The position numbers and the translations under genes are program-made. The notes under the pieces are model-generated. The model searched no databases, was not told the DNA's origin, and saw only the letters and a list, made by a program, of their open reading frames with translations. DNA of 64,000 nt from Pisolithus tinctorius (Eukaryota > Basidiomycota > Agaricomycetes > Boletales > Pisolithaceae), in assembly GCA_024663395.1 (NCBI GenBank), contig JANFAH010000009.1, positions 1,674,001 through 1,738,000 of the forward strand. Direction: 5' to 3'. Below are positions 1-9,280 of this stretch, piece by piece (positions within the stretch are counted from its first letter, which is position 1; each line of letters opens with the position of its first letter).

Positions 1-312
1 GAACCTGGACCGTTCCGTACCAACTGTCCGACCACGAATATGGTCACTGAGCCCATCCATCCGGCGTATAACGATCCTGTGCTACCTTCGATGCAGCTCC
101 GAAATGTGATGTCGAACACAGATACAGCATTTACGGGGGATCCAACCAAGCTTGCGGAAGCTATCTACAAACTAGTTTATTTGGAAGATCCTCCTTTGAG
201 ACTGCCCCTCCACAACATTGCTGTGGAAACTCTCAGGGCAAAGGGTCGCCATTTAATCGATATCACAGATACATGGGCCTCTTGGTCTGACGATATGTAT
301 GTGAAGGAGTGA
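1..312 (+). CDS. 3' end of a short-chain dehydrogenase/reductase gene (partial)
   Basis: This is the last exon of a classical SDR oxidoreductase; the 5' part lies left of the window. It matches the last exon of the complete SDR at 9953-11023 almost base for base, including the opening EPGPFRTN stretch (the region after the substrate loop in classical SDRs) and the C-terminal end YVKE followed by TGA. The 3' flank also matches for about 100 bases. The active-site part (Tyr-x-x-x-Lys) is not visible, so whether this copy is functional cannot be judged. The substrate is unknown. The two copies are best read as a tandem pair now separated by the protease-like gene and the retrotransposon. Confidence 0.85.
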   Translation, partial: EPGPFRTNCPTTNMVTEPIHPAYNDPVLPSMQLRNVMSNTDTAFTGDPTKLAEAIYKLVYLEDPPLRLPLHNIAVETLRAKGRHLIDITDTWASWSDDMYVKE

Positions 313-1414
313 GAGAGGTTGCAGACATCACTAATTTGGAGCTTGGCACCGCAAAGTGCGAAGTGTTCAGTTCATGCCTTAGAGCTATGTTCCATACGAT
401 GGTGTCAGGTTCCCCTCCTACAGAGGCTGAAATCGACTTTGAGCCATGACACTCCCCTGCAATGCATATTCCATCTCCGAAGTTTACGAGGCCCTCCATC
501 TTTGAGTTGAGCTGGTCAAAGAGGAACTGCGAGATATTGATCACTCCGATAACGAGACTACACCATCGGTGGCCAGAGGTGGCGACCACACTGAGTGATG
601 CACTAAGTGTTGCAGCATTCCGGACGAAATGGTCTCGACGTCCAGAAGACATTAGCGATTTCTGTTTACATGAACAGACAGCGTCTCGATGCTGCACCAG
701 GGAAGGATGATGATGCTACTGTAGTCCAAAACGCCGGAGTGTCGAGAATTACGTCTCTACACCTGGGAGACTCCCTCTCAGGATCATCCTGTAGTACATA
801 TCTGTGCCAGCAAAGTAAGCGCCAGCATCCAGAAAAAGAACTCAAGACTCGGAGGAAGATTGATCGATAAGCGTAGGCCACTTCCGGACACTTCCAAATG
901 GTTGCATCTTGCTCAAGTCTAGGTTGCTAGTGACTGCATGCTGGCTCCGGGTTCCACCATACATTGACGTTTCCAACGTCCCTGCATTGCTTTTACGGCG
1001 TCACTCACAGAACGACCCCGGTCAAATCTGCCTTTGCGTCTATCCCTACTCTCAGCCTTTGCCTCCAAGCATTCTTACCCTTCTCGTTCAAATGTACGTC
1101 TCTATACATTTCTACCCAATCTCTCAAATACTTAGCTAGCTCTGCGCTTCATCCCTCTCCGATCTATTGACTCTACTTCTCCTGAAAACAAAGAAAACTC
1201 CGAAAAAAAAGGAATCTGTCTGTGAACAAGTAAGCTCCCTGGTCCGCTTAGATCGATCATTGCTCTTGCTGACCTTTGGCTGCTTTCTTTCTATTCTTTG
1301 CTGCCCTCCTATTAACAGTGTCGTCCCCTGCTTGAGCTTTAAGCACGACGACAACAAGTCTCCTATTCCCCCTGCCTAGTTGCAGAGTCTGTCACCGTTA
1401 CTCTCGGAAACCTC
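313..1414. other. Intergenic region with a duplicated promoter-like segment
   Basis: No convincing gene is visible. The first 100 bases are SDR 3' flank shared with 11024-11110. Positions 927-1003 resemble 9737-9804, the region just upstream of the complete SDR, with a perfect 29-base core at 975-1003 and 9776-9804. From about 1010 the sequence becomes pyrimidine-rich, as is common in fungal promoters and 5' leaders, and probably serves the gene starting at 1415. Confidence 0.6.
927..1003. repeat. Direct repeat shared with the SDR promoter (copy 1)
   Basis: This segment is similar to 9737-9804; the last 29 bases are identical. In the second copy it lies about 150 bp upstream of the SDR start codon. 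Here it lies about 410 bp upstream of the protease-like gene, which suggests that a duplicated SDR promoter now sits in front of an unrelated gene. Confidence 0.7.
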
Positions 1415-3085
1415 ATGCACTCGGAGGACAGCAGCGAGGTGATGGCTACGGCCGATGGTGGTCGCCTAACCGACAACTACGCCAATGCCTGGAGTGACTT
1501 CTACCCCAGCCGCGCTGGCTGTGTCTATAAGTCTGGGCCTGCTTGGGAAGTCCGCAACGGCCCCGAGGCGCAGGGGATCGTCCGTCAGGCTCGTGCCGTC
1601 TACCGCCCCGACATCGCGCCCAAGTGGGTCTCCATCCTCCAGAAGATTATCACATATCTCGACTCTGTGGGCGTGGACTTCACGTGCATCAATCCCTTTG
1701 GCTGGGCCAACGAAGGCGAGGAGGAGCCCTTCTGTCCTTTCCTCCTCTCCGTCGGTGTAATGCCCTGCTCGCTTGCCTACGGTGTCGCCGTTGCTGCTGC
1801 CGCCGGTGTTAAGAAGATTCTCGCCGCATCTGGCCTCGCCGAGGTTGAGGTTGCCTTTGTCGAGATGGTCGTGAAGCGTTCCGCCGGCGGGCCCAGGCTG
1901 CTCCCGCTGGACCCCGTCCTCGACGCCGTCCCCGAGTATCGCAAGCATTTCAGCTCCGCGCTCGGCCTCCCCATCGCGCCGCTGGGCACGCCCTACTATG
2001 AGGGTACGGGTGCGCTCTACTTCCGTCTTAGCAGCCAGACCAAGGACATCGCCTTGCTGACGTGTGCGCACGTCGCCCGACCGCCTCCCGAATTCCCCGA
2101 CAACAAGGGCATGACACATACCAAGAACAGTCAGCCCAAGGTGTTCATCGTCGCGCTTGGCTCTGGGGGCTACAACAGAGCCGTTGCCGGCATGATGACC
2201 GAGATTGCGAAGCTTACTCGCGATATCGATGAGTGGAGGCGCCTGCTCGATCGTATACCGGCTGCTAATGCCGCGAAGCGTCAGGAGCTCACCGTCGAGG
2301 TTGATAGGGCGACGAATCGGATCAACCAGCTGGACGAGTTCCACACCGCGGCCACCAAGTTTCGCTCCACCCCTGAGCTGCGTACTGTTGGTTGGGTGCT
2401 TCACTCCTCGCCGATCCAGGTCTCGGGTGCGCCCCTTGGTTACACCGAGGACTGGGCCCTTATTCAACTAGACCCCAAGATGATTGAGGAGGAGACATTT
2501 ATGGGAAACAAGATCTATTTCGGTACGCTTTCCCCTTTAATCCATCGATTCTTCCCCTGATTACCACCTTTTCCCTTCGCAGGCGACAAGTTCACTTCTG
2601 GCGACTTCGCCGGACTGATGTACCCCCACCACGAAGACCGCGCCAACTACAAGATCCTCGACGACCGCCTCCTACAGGCGTTCGGCGTCGTGTCTGCGGC
2701 CGAGATCAGCAACCCGCCGCACCTCGAAGCCAATGGCCAGCAGTGCCTGATCGTCATGAAGAACGGCGGCACGACCGGCACCACCGTTGGCCGCGCCAAT
2801 GGGCTCGAGTCAGTCAAGCGTACGTACCCGGAGCATGGCATCGTGAAGCAAGACTCGCTTGAGATTGCCGTGGTGTACTACGGCAAGGGGCACGGCAGGT
2901 TCTCCGACAGGGGCGACTCCGGGTCTATAGTCGTCACCAGGGATGGCAAGATCCTCGGAATGCTCAACGGTGGCACTGGGCCGACCGCTGAGACCGACGT
3001 TACGTGGCTCACCCCCTTCCATTACCTCGACAGGCAGATTAAGAAGAAGTACCCCGACGCGTTCCTCTACAGCGTTAAGAATTAG
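1415..3085 (+). CDS. Uncharacterised trypsin/chymotrypsin-fold serine protease-like protein
   Basis: Two exons, 1415-2522 and 2583-3085, joined through a 60-bp GT-AG intron, give 536 residues. The second exon continues the frame exactly. A full serine-protease triad can be placed: His in TCAHVARP (about residue 219), Asp in EDWALIQL (about 346) and Ser in GDSGS (about 482), followed by a beta-strand reading LGMLNGG. Between His and Asp lies a long helical, probably coiled-coil insertion (about residues 250-310, rich in E, R, I and L). There is no signal peptide, so the product is probably cytosolic. The N-terminal 200 residues resemble no family I can name. Substrate and role are unknown; it could also be a catalytically retired, protease-like domain, although the triad looks intact. 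The retrotransposon is inserted about 100 bp after the stop codon, in the likely 3' UTR. An alternative start is the ATG at 1442. Confidence 0.8.
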
Positions 3086-3183
3086 GTATCTGTTACTGCC
3101 CCTGTCCCTTCTTCTATCCTCTTCCTTTTTCCCCTGCCACCACTGTACCACTTTTTCATTTCTCGTTTTTTCTCCATTCCCGC

Positions 3184-3342
3184 TGGAGCAGTGGGAGAGA
3201 ACTTCCCCAGCGATGAGATGAGGTCGTCGTGAGCTGTGTGATTATGTATCTGCTAAACATGTCCACGTCCGTGTCTACCTCCGTCTGACTAAGCCGATGT
3301 GGCTGTGTCCTCGTCTCCTGTCCCCCTGGCCCCCCTACTCCA
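3184..3342 (-). repeat. 3' LTR of the Ty3/gypsy element
   Basis: This is a 159-bp LTR, identical over its whole length to 9281-9439. It has TG...CA ends with a 5-base inverted repeat (TGGAG/CTCCA). The last 18 codons of pol, including its stop codon at 3289, lie inside this LTR. Confidence 0.95.
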
Positions 3343-6300
3343 TGTGCCCCCTTCAAAGATGACGACGTCCTCGTCGTCTACTAACGTCTCCTCCTCTATG
3401 CTGGGTTGCGGTTCATCCTCGATGTCTGGCTGTTCCTCCCCCTCGACACCAGCCCGCGTCTCCTCGCTGCCGGGCTGCACCTCCGTCATTCCATTCTGCG
3501 CCTTCATGTCCTGTGCCCTGTCTCTTCCTCCATCCTCTTCTTCGGTTTCCTTTCCCATCTGTTCTTTGCTCCCTTCGTTTTCCATTTCCATTTCCTTCAT
3601 TCGTTTCACGAACTCTTGCTGTTCTGAGTGTAGCTGTGTTCCTTCCCTTGCTGTGAATGCGCGTAACCTTCTGGCGCTGTACTCTCCTGCTATGGCTTTG
3701 CTGTCCAAGTTCTCCAATCTATATGAGTTCTTTAGTTTCTCTGAGATTCTGTAGGGGCGCGACCACTTAGGTAACAGTTTCCGTTCTGTTTTGAACGTGT
3801 AGTCCAGGTCGCTTCGGTATATTTGTACGAGCTGTCCCTTCGCGAATACGACCTCTACGCCTTGTCTTCTTAATACTCGACGGTCGAACATTTGTTTTCT
3901 TCTCATTGCGTGTTTGACCGCTTCCTCGTATCTGTCTAGTCGTTGTTGTGCTGCATACGCCATGTGGATTGCCGCGTCCGCTGGTAGTGGTTCTGTGGTG
4001 CTGTGTGTCAATGTTGTGCATTTGGTATCGATCACCAACCCGAGTAGCAGTTCTTTGGGCGAGTATTTGAGTGCTGGCAGTACTCGGTTGTTCAGTGCGC
4101 GGGCTGCGTCATCGAGATGGTCTGGCCATGTCCTAGGTAGTTTTTCCCGGTCTGTTTCCATGTCGTCGTCTTCTCCTACGTTCGGTGCACATAGGCATTT
4201 GAGGACGTGTAATAGTAGCTTGTTCGTGCCCTCTACCAACCCATTAATCCATGGTGAATACGCTGCTATGACATGATGAGTGCAGGACCACTTAGCACAG
4301 TAGGTTTTGACTTCTTCATTGTTGAAGTGTCGTGCGCCATCTGTCATGAATGTTTCTGCTGCTGTGAAGTTATTAAATATGGTTGTTAGGCTGTCCACTG
4401 TGGTTTTCGCTGTCCCGGCTGTTTTGTACTTCATTATCCATACGTGCTGTGAGAACGTGTCTAAGAACAATCCCAGCGTGTGATACCCTCCTTTCCCTGT
4501 TGGCATTGATAGGTAGTCTCCTACCAGTAGCTCGAATGGGTGTCGCCTTGTTATTGGTTCGAGTAGGGCGTTTAGTTTTGTTGGGCCGAAGTTCTTGCAT
4601 TTCGCGCAGTCTTGTATTGCGTTCATTATTGACGTGTCGAGTTTGGGTGAGTAGTACCTGTCTGTGATTGCCATTTTCAGTGCGTCTCTTCCCCAGTGTC
4701 CTCCCATTTCATGTAAGTGTTTCGCCTTGATGAACGCTTCTTGCTTCGTGATGCATTCTACCTTGTGTCTCGGTCGTATGCTAGTGCCGCCATGTATTCT
4801 CCACAGTTTACCTTGTTCGATTAGGTATTGTGTCGACCTATGCCTTGCCCTGTTGCGGTCTCTTATAGGGGCATTTGTGTCGATGTTGAGTATCGCGTCT
4901 ATTACTTCCATGAACAGTGGTTCCTCTCGGAAGCGTTCGCGTAGCTGCTGGTTTTCCTGTGGTAGTTTAGTGATTTTGAACACGTCGTTTATCAGGCCCG
5001 ACACTGCTTCTGGGTCTGGGCTGACTGTCCAGTCGCTACCGTCTCCCTTTGTTCGTGACGTGCCGTCCCACTGACAGCTTAGTCCGTCTGCGACCACGTT
5101 GAGACGACCCAGTACGTGCCTCACCGCTACGATGTTGTGTGCGATTATGCCATCCCTCCATCTTGCATGGGCTGCTGATATTGTGTTGTTGGAGATGACG
5201 TCCTTCAGCGCTTTGCAATCTGTTTCGATTTCGACTGGGTATCCCCATATTATGTCTGTGAAGCGATCTAGGCCGTATTTCAGTGCTGCAAACTCCAGTA
5301 AAAACGGTTTGTAGTTGCGCTCAGCTGGTGATGTCTGTTTAGATGCGAACGCGATTGGTACTGTTCGTTCCACTGTTTTGCCGTTCGGTGCTTGTACCTT
5401 GCTTCGTTGTGTTAGTGCTGCGCCAAATCCTTCTTGACATCCGTCCATGGTTACGACAAATGGTGTTCTGTCGTATCGTGGTGTGTGTAACGTTGGTTGG
5501 CTCGTTAGGGCGACTTTCAGGTCCAGGAGCACTTTTGTGTGCTTCTGTTCCCATCTACCTGCCAGTTTGAAGTCAGTCATTGCTTTGCAGTATGTAGTTT
5601 TGGTTATGGGCTTAGGGAGGTCGACTTGTTTTACCAAGTCCCGTAGCGGTCCTTCTATCTTGGCGTATCCTTTGATGAGGTCGCGGAAGTGTCCCGTAAG
5701 TCCCAGGAATGACGTTAGGTTGAGCACCGTGTCTGGTTGTTTCCACTTGACTATTGCTGCTAGTTTTGTCGTGTCTGGTTGTACTCCTTGTGGGCCTACT
5801 GTAGCTCCTGCGAATGTGGTCTCCATCATGAATAGTCTGCACTTCGTTGGGGATAGCGATAGTTTGTGTTCTCTGCAGCGCAGTAGGATTCGTCTTAGTT
5901 TGTCTATCATCCCTTCGAATGTGTTGTCGCTACACCCGCCGTCGTCCACGAAGAGTTCTAGTATGTCTTCTGTGAGTTCCTTATGTAGGCATTGCGTTGC
6001 TGTTGCTGAGAACACCATCGGTGCTCCTGTCCATCCCATTGCCATTCTCGTGTACCAAAAGTATCCTCTCCCGTCAATGAAGAACGTGAAAAACGGTCTC
6101 CATTTTTCTGGGATTTCGATTGCATAGAATCCGGACACGAAGTCGAATACTGACACATACCTTCTGCCACTCAGCCGCTGCTGCTTGGCCCGTATGTCCC
6201 CCTGGAACATCGGGGGTATCTGCGATGCTTTATTCAGTTCTGCGAAGTTTTGCATTACCCTCCATTTTGGCGCGTTGTTTGTTTCTTTCAGTATTGTTTT

Positions 6301-7425
6301 TTCTGGGACTTGTGTGTCGGTTTGTTCTTTGAATGGGGGCGGTACGTTTGCTTCTATGCACTGCTTGTTTAGTTCTCGTTGTATGTCGTCGATTGTCATG
6401 CTCTCCGCGTTGTCATGTGCTTTTTGTGTGAGTACTGTGGGTGCTACGTGTTTGATTCGTGGGATGTCTGCACATTCGATCAGTCCTGCTTCTAACATTT
6501 GGTTGACCCATTTGTTCATGAATTGTCTTTGTGGTGGGTTCATTGGGCATTGGCGTACTGTGGTGTTGAACGTTGTGTCGTCCGGTATGTTCAAGTCGAC
6601 CTTTGCTCCTGGGATTGGTAGTACCTCGCTGAGTGAACATGCAAATACGTCAGTGAATTCTGTTATCAGGTCGATTACTTCCTTTCGCTCCTTTGTTGTT
6701 AGATCGTCGCCGATCTTGACTCCTTCGATAATCAGTTTCACTCGTTCGGGCGCGAATGGTTCTGTCTTCCTAGTGAACGCATTAATTTTGTTTTTTACCT
6801 TTGTTTCGCCCTGTGAGGTTTCTACTTCCTTCCGCATTGTGGTGTTGCATTCTGCTTCTTCCTTCGATCTTGCCATGTTTGCGGTGTGGTTGTGTAGCGC
6901 TACCTTCGTGTTTCCATCCGTGATGGTTACGTTGTCGGTCGTGTAGTCGTGTGTTGCTTTGAATGCCTGTAGTAGTGGTTTCCCGAACAGGAATGCCCAC
7001 CCCCCTGCACTGTCGAATACCTCAAAGGTTCTGGTTGCTTCCATGCCTTCTATGTTTATCGTGCCCATCCACGTGGCTTCCGACGGGACGACTGCTCCAT
7101 TTGCCATGCGTAATGCCTGCGATGACGGTTGCCATCCTTTTAGTTTGTGCTTGATTGTGTTGAACGTGCTCAGGGCCATAGCCCCTGTCATGGCACCGTT
7201 GTCGAACAGTGCTTGTACTGTTACCCCGGTGTTGTCTGTGTTCTTGAGCGTGATCGGGTGTGTGAATGGGACAGATTTGCTCGTGTTGTCCTCTACGTTG
7301 CCTTGCATTTTGTGTTTCATTGCTGAGTATATGTCGAAGGCTGTTGATTTACTTCGATGTACATGCGGGGCGGTTGTTATCGTAGTAGGTACGTTGGAAA
7401 CCTGGGTCGGTGTGCTGTCCGTCAC
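3289..7425 (-). CDS. pol: Ty3/gypsy Pol polyprotein (protease, RT, RNase H, integrase)
   Basis: An uninterrupted frame of about 1380 codons. The first codon listed here is GTG; the frame is open back to 7449 and has no ATG there, so pol is best read as made by -1 frameshifting from gag. Domains in order: aspartic protease with LFDNGAMTG near residue 73 (DNG instead of the usual DSG/DTG); reverse transcriptase with the catalytic LFVDDGG near 491; RNase H with TMDGCQEGFGAAL near 660; integrase with an N-terminal HHCC zinc finger (about 900-940) and a D,D,E core at GDYLS (about 970), TDGARHF (about 1027) and GLVEGTNK (about 1066); then a GPY/F-like module with KWSRPYRI near 1222 and a long acidic tail. 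No chromodomain is visible. The tail runs 54 bases into the 3' LTR. All catalytic motifs are present and no internal stop is seen. Confidence 0.93.
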   Translation of the reverse strand: MTDSTPTQVSNVPTTITTAPHVHRSKSTAFDIYSAMKHKMQGNVEDNTSKSVPFTHPITLKNTDNTGVTVQALFDNGAMTGAMALSTFNTIKHKLKGWQPSSQALRMANGAVVPSEATWMGTINIEGMEATRTFEVFDSAGGWAFLFGKPLLQAFKATHDYTTDNVTITDGNTKVALHNHTANMARSKEEAECNTTMRKEVETSQGETKVKNKINAFTRKTEPFAPERVKLIIEGVKIGDDLTTKERKEVIDLITEFTDVFACSLSEVLPIPGAKVDLNIPDDTTFNTTVRQCPMNPPQRQFMNKWVNQMLEAGLIECADIPRIKHVAPTVLTQKAHDNAESMTIDDIQRELNKQCIEANVPPPFKEQTDTQVPEKTILKETNNAPKWRVMQNFAELNKASQIPPMFQGDIRAKQQRLSGRRYVSVFDFVSGFYAIEIPEKWRPFFTFFIDGRGYFWYTRMAMGWTGAPMVFSATATQCLHKELTEDILELFVDDGGCSDNTFEGMIDKLRRILLRCREHKLSLSPTKCRLFMMETTFAGATVGPQGVQPDTTKLAAIVKWKQPDTVLNLTSFLGLTGHFRDLIKGYAKIEGPLRDLVKQVDLPKPITKTTYCKAMTDFKLAGRWEQKHTKVLLDLKVALTSQPTLHTPRYDRTPFVVTMDGCQEGFGAALTQRSKVQAPNGKTVERTVPIAFASKQTSPAERNYKPFLLEFAALKYGLDRFTDIIWGYPVEIETDCKALKDVISNNTISAAHARWRDGIIAHNIVAVRHVLGRLNVVADGLSCQWDGTSRTKGDGSDWTVSPDPEAVSGLINDVFKITKLPQENQQLRERFREEPLFMEVIDAILNIDTNAPIRDRNRARHRSTQYLIEQGKLWRIHGGTSIRPRHKVECITKQEAFIKAKHLHEMGGHWGRDALKMAITDRYYSPKLDTSIMNAIQDCAKCKNFGPTKLNALLEPITRRHPFELLVGDYLSMPTGKGGYHTLGLFLDTFSQHVWIMKYKTAGTAKTTVDSLTTIFNNFTAAETFMTDGARHFNNEEVKTYCAKWSCTHHVIAAYSPWINGLVEGTNKLLLHVLKCLCAPNVGEDDDMETDREKLPRTWPDHLDDAARALNNRVLPALKYSPKELLLGLVIDTKCTTLTHSTTEPLPADAAIHMAYAAQQRLDRYEEAVKHAMRRKQMFDRRVLRRQGVEVVFAKGQLVQIYRSDLDYTFKTERKLLPKWSRPYRISEKLKNSYRLENLDSKAIAGEYSARRLRAFTAREGTQLHSEQQEFVKRMKEMEMENEGSKEQMGKETEEEDGGRDRAQDMKAQNGMTEVQPGSEETRAGVEGEEQPDIEDEPQPSIEEETLVDDEDVVIFEGGTWSRGARGTGDEDTATSA
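3347..3354 (-). other. Candidate polypurine tract
   Basis: On the element strand this reads GAAGGGGG, four bases before the 3' LTR. That is the position of the plus-strand primer in LTR retroelements. The tract is short and lies inside the pol frame, so the call is tentative. Confidence 0.4.
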
Positions 7426-7446
7426 AGCGACCCTGTCTCGTTTCCC
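7404..7446 (-). promoter_or_regulatory. -1 programmed ribosomal frameshift signal at the gag/pol junction
   Basis: On the minus strand the heptamer GGGAAAC (7446-7440) lies in the correct gag phase (G GGA AAC), fitting the X XXY YYZ rule. It is followed by a 6-base spacer and then a hairpin: GGGTCG (7433-7428) pairs with CGACCC (7409-7404), and inside it CTGT (7427-7424) pairs with ACAG (7418-7415) around a 5-base loop, leaving a 5-base bulge. Gag ends at TGA (7424-7422), inside the hairpin; the pol frame is -1 to gag and open from 7449. Slippery site, spacing, structure and frame all agree. Whether it shifts in vivo is inferred. Confidence 0.85.
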
Positions 7447-8777
7447 TGATCATCTATCGCTACGAGTCTGATACTGTATGCGATGTTCCTATTGAATGGT
7501 CCAAGGGTCCTGTTGCAGAGCGCTCTCCACACTGTTTCGTTGCGGCTCAGCCTGGACGCGTCGCCTTCAGTGGTTGGGCAATCCCTGCTTCCGTGCCTGT
7601 GCGTTCCACATCTGAAGCACTCTCCTGAGCATACCATCGCTGTTCCGGGTTTGAGGGGGTACGGTGTGTATTCAGTGACCCACGCTGAGTCTCCGTGTTT
7701 TGTGATCCACGCTGTGAGCTGTGCTGTGTACTTCCTCTGTCCCTCCTCATCATCAGGGTGGTGTGGAACTTGCTCTAACCCTTTCCGTACAATCTCCTTC
7801 ACTTCCTCGGTGGGCTGGTTGTATGGCGTATTGCGTCTTGGCATCTGTTGGAGTGTGAATCGTGTGTTTGGGTGTGTCATCAACGGTGAGGCTCGGGGGC
7901 TGGTACGGGATACTGCTACTTGTCCGATCGTGAGTCGCTGGAGTTGCACTGTGATGTCCGCCATTGTTGCTCTCTTGGTTGCCTCCAGTTTTTGCATTAG
8001 TCTCAAGTCCCGTTCCTCATCTTTCCTCTTCCTCTCTTCTATCTCCTCGCGCTCCTGCTTCAGTTTCGACGTGCTCAAATCCTTCACATCATCCGTGAAC
8101 TTTTTCCATGTCATGTATTCTTCGTCTAGTAGTTTCCTGACCGCCTTGGGGAGCTGTTTCTTGACTTGCCATATCAGTGTAGGTCCGCTCTCGATTTTTG
8201 CTAGTCTTGCCAGCTCCATCGCTTCTTCCACCCACTTTACATGCGCCCACACCTTCTGACATCCTACTGTTTTGATTGCTCCTACATCTTCCTCTGCCAT
8301 TTTGTGATCAAGTAGTTCAGTCTGGTATTCTTCCGATGTCAGGGTTGCGCTCTTTGTTGTGGGCCACCTGTCGTTGAATGCTTTGACTACATCGTCCCAG
8401 CTGGCTCGTTGGGTTGCCGTGAGGTCATCATACCAGCGTTCTGCTGGCGACCCCATTCCTAGGTAGTTTGCCAGCGCTTGGATCTTCTGTGTGTCAGTGG
8501 AGAGTGGGTTTAGGAACAGCATACTGCGATTGAACGCCTTGATGAAGTCGCTGGCGTTTTCTGTCTCCGCCCGATCTCCGTAGAAGAGAGGGACTGCTTC
8601 CGCCATTCTTCTTGGTCGTTGCGCTGGGGCTGTGGCTGTTGTGGGTGGAGGTGCTGGGAGTGCTGCTAGATGTGTTGGGGGTGGGAGTACGGCTGGGGGT
8701 ATGGTATTTTGCGGGGCTGACTGCTCTGGGTCTGAGAGCGAGTGTGGGAATGCGCTACTGGGGCCGAATGTGTTCAT
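7422..8777 (-). CDS. gag: Ty3/gypsy Gag polyprotein
   Basis: A 451-residue frame starting at ATG 8777 with an A at -3. The N-terminal 70 residues are rich in Pro, Ala and Thr. The middle (about 75-230) is a helical capsid-like region of the retrotransposon gag type. A strongly charged coiled-coil stretch rich in Glu, Arg and Lys follows (about 235-265). A single CCHC zinc knuckle (CFRCGTHRHGSRDC, CX2CX4HX4C) lies near residue 389 and would bind RNA. The frame stops at 7422 within the frameshift hairpin. Gag would form the virus-like particle in the cytoplasm. An upstream frame ends exactly on this start codon, so the natural N terminus may be longer. Confidence 0.9.
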   Translation of the reverse strand: MNTFGPSSAFPHSLSDPEQSAPQNTIPPAVLPPPTHLAALPAPPPTTATAPAQRPRRMAEAVPLFYGDRAETENASDFIKAFNRSMLFLNPLSTDTQKIQALANYLGMGSPAERWYDDLTATQRASWDDVVKAFNDRWPTTKSATLTSEEYQTELLDHKMAEEDVGAIKTVGCQKVWAHVKWVEEAMELARLAKIESGPTLIWQVKKQLPKAVRKLLDEEYMTWKKFTDDVKDLSTSKLKQEREEIEERKRKDEERDLRLMQKLEATKRATMADITVQLQRLTIGQVAVSRTSPRASPLMTHPNTRFTLQQMPRRNTPYNQPTEEVKEIVRKGLEQVPHHPDDEEGQRKYTAQLTAWITKHGDSAWVTEYTPYPLKPGTAMVCSGECFRCGTHRHGSRDCPTTEGDASRLSRNETVWRALCNRTLGPFNRNIAYSIRLVAIDDQGNETGSL

Positions 8778-9118
8778 TCTCTGGTGCGTCGGGGTTCTGC
8801 GGATGAGGCTGGTGGGGTCGGTAGTGCTAGCGTTGGGAACGCTACCCGTAGGTCGTATCTGCTAGTGTACTCGTTGTCTGTTCCAGTGTCCGGTGTGTCG
8901 TCTACGGACAGGTAATCCCGTAGGGGCGATGGTGCGTTCTCTGACGTTTGTGATTCTGATGGGAACGAATAGTCACTGTTGTGCGACGTTCCAAGCAGCG
9001 ACCACGATGGTGAGCTGTCGGGTGTACGCCCGGTCACGAAACGGCCCAGAGCGTTGCGTGGTTGGTTCCTGTTAGGCAGTTTGGTAGCGGTGCAGCGGTT
9101 AGTTTGAGGATTTTCTAC
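8774..9118 (-). other. Open frame without ATG upstream of gag, ending on the gag start codon
   Basis: A 114-codon frame is open from 9118 to a TGA at 8776-8774, overlapping the gag ATG as ATGA. It has no ATG. Its composition (Ser, Pro, Thr, Asp-rich, with GRFVTGRTPDSSPSW) resembles the low-complexity N terminus of gag. The gag frame is itself open upstream to 8861, so the two frames overlap by about 85 bases. It could be a former 5' part of gag separated by a one-base change, or leader sequence that is open by chance. Confidence 0.4.
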
Positions 9119-9257
9119 TCAGCTTGTTCTGTTTTATATCCTCCTCCACGTGTTGGTCATGCGGATGCCTTGCGTTCGGTCGGTGACGGTTCGGTGCAGT
9201 GTCTGTTCGGTGTTGCGGTGCAGTGTTGTGCTGTCTGTTTAGCGGTTCACTTGAGTT

Positions 9258-9280
9258 GGATCGCACGCTCGTCACCAAGA
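9258..9280 (-). other. Candidate primer binding site
   Basis: Three bases inside the 5' LTR the element strand reads TGGTGACGAGCGTGC. TGG pairs with the CCA end of a tRNA, as expected for a primer binding site. I could not assign the tRNA. Confidence 0.5.

Noticed and set aside
1466..2467. A 333-codon open frame on the minus strand opposite the protease-like gene
   Set aside because: It is GC-rich antisense shadow of a real coding exon; its translation has no domain-like pattern, while the plus strand has a full catalytic triad and a matching intron.
5447..6127. A 226-codon frame on the plus strand within the retrotransposon
   Set aside because: Antisense of the reverse transcriptase domain with no family resemblance; a shadow frame.
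7422..7425. Stop-start (reinitiation) coupling of gag and pol
   Set aside because: The overlapping triplet is GTG, not ATG, and the pol frame is open 24 bases further upstream with a slippery heptamer and hairpin, so -1 frameshifting explains the junction better.
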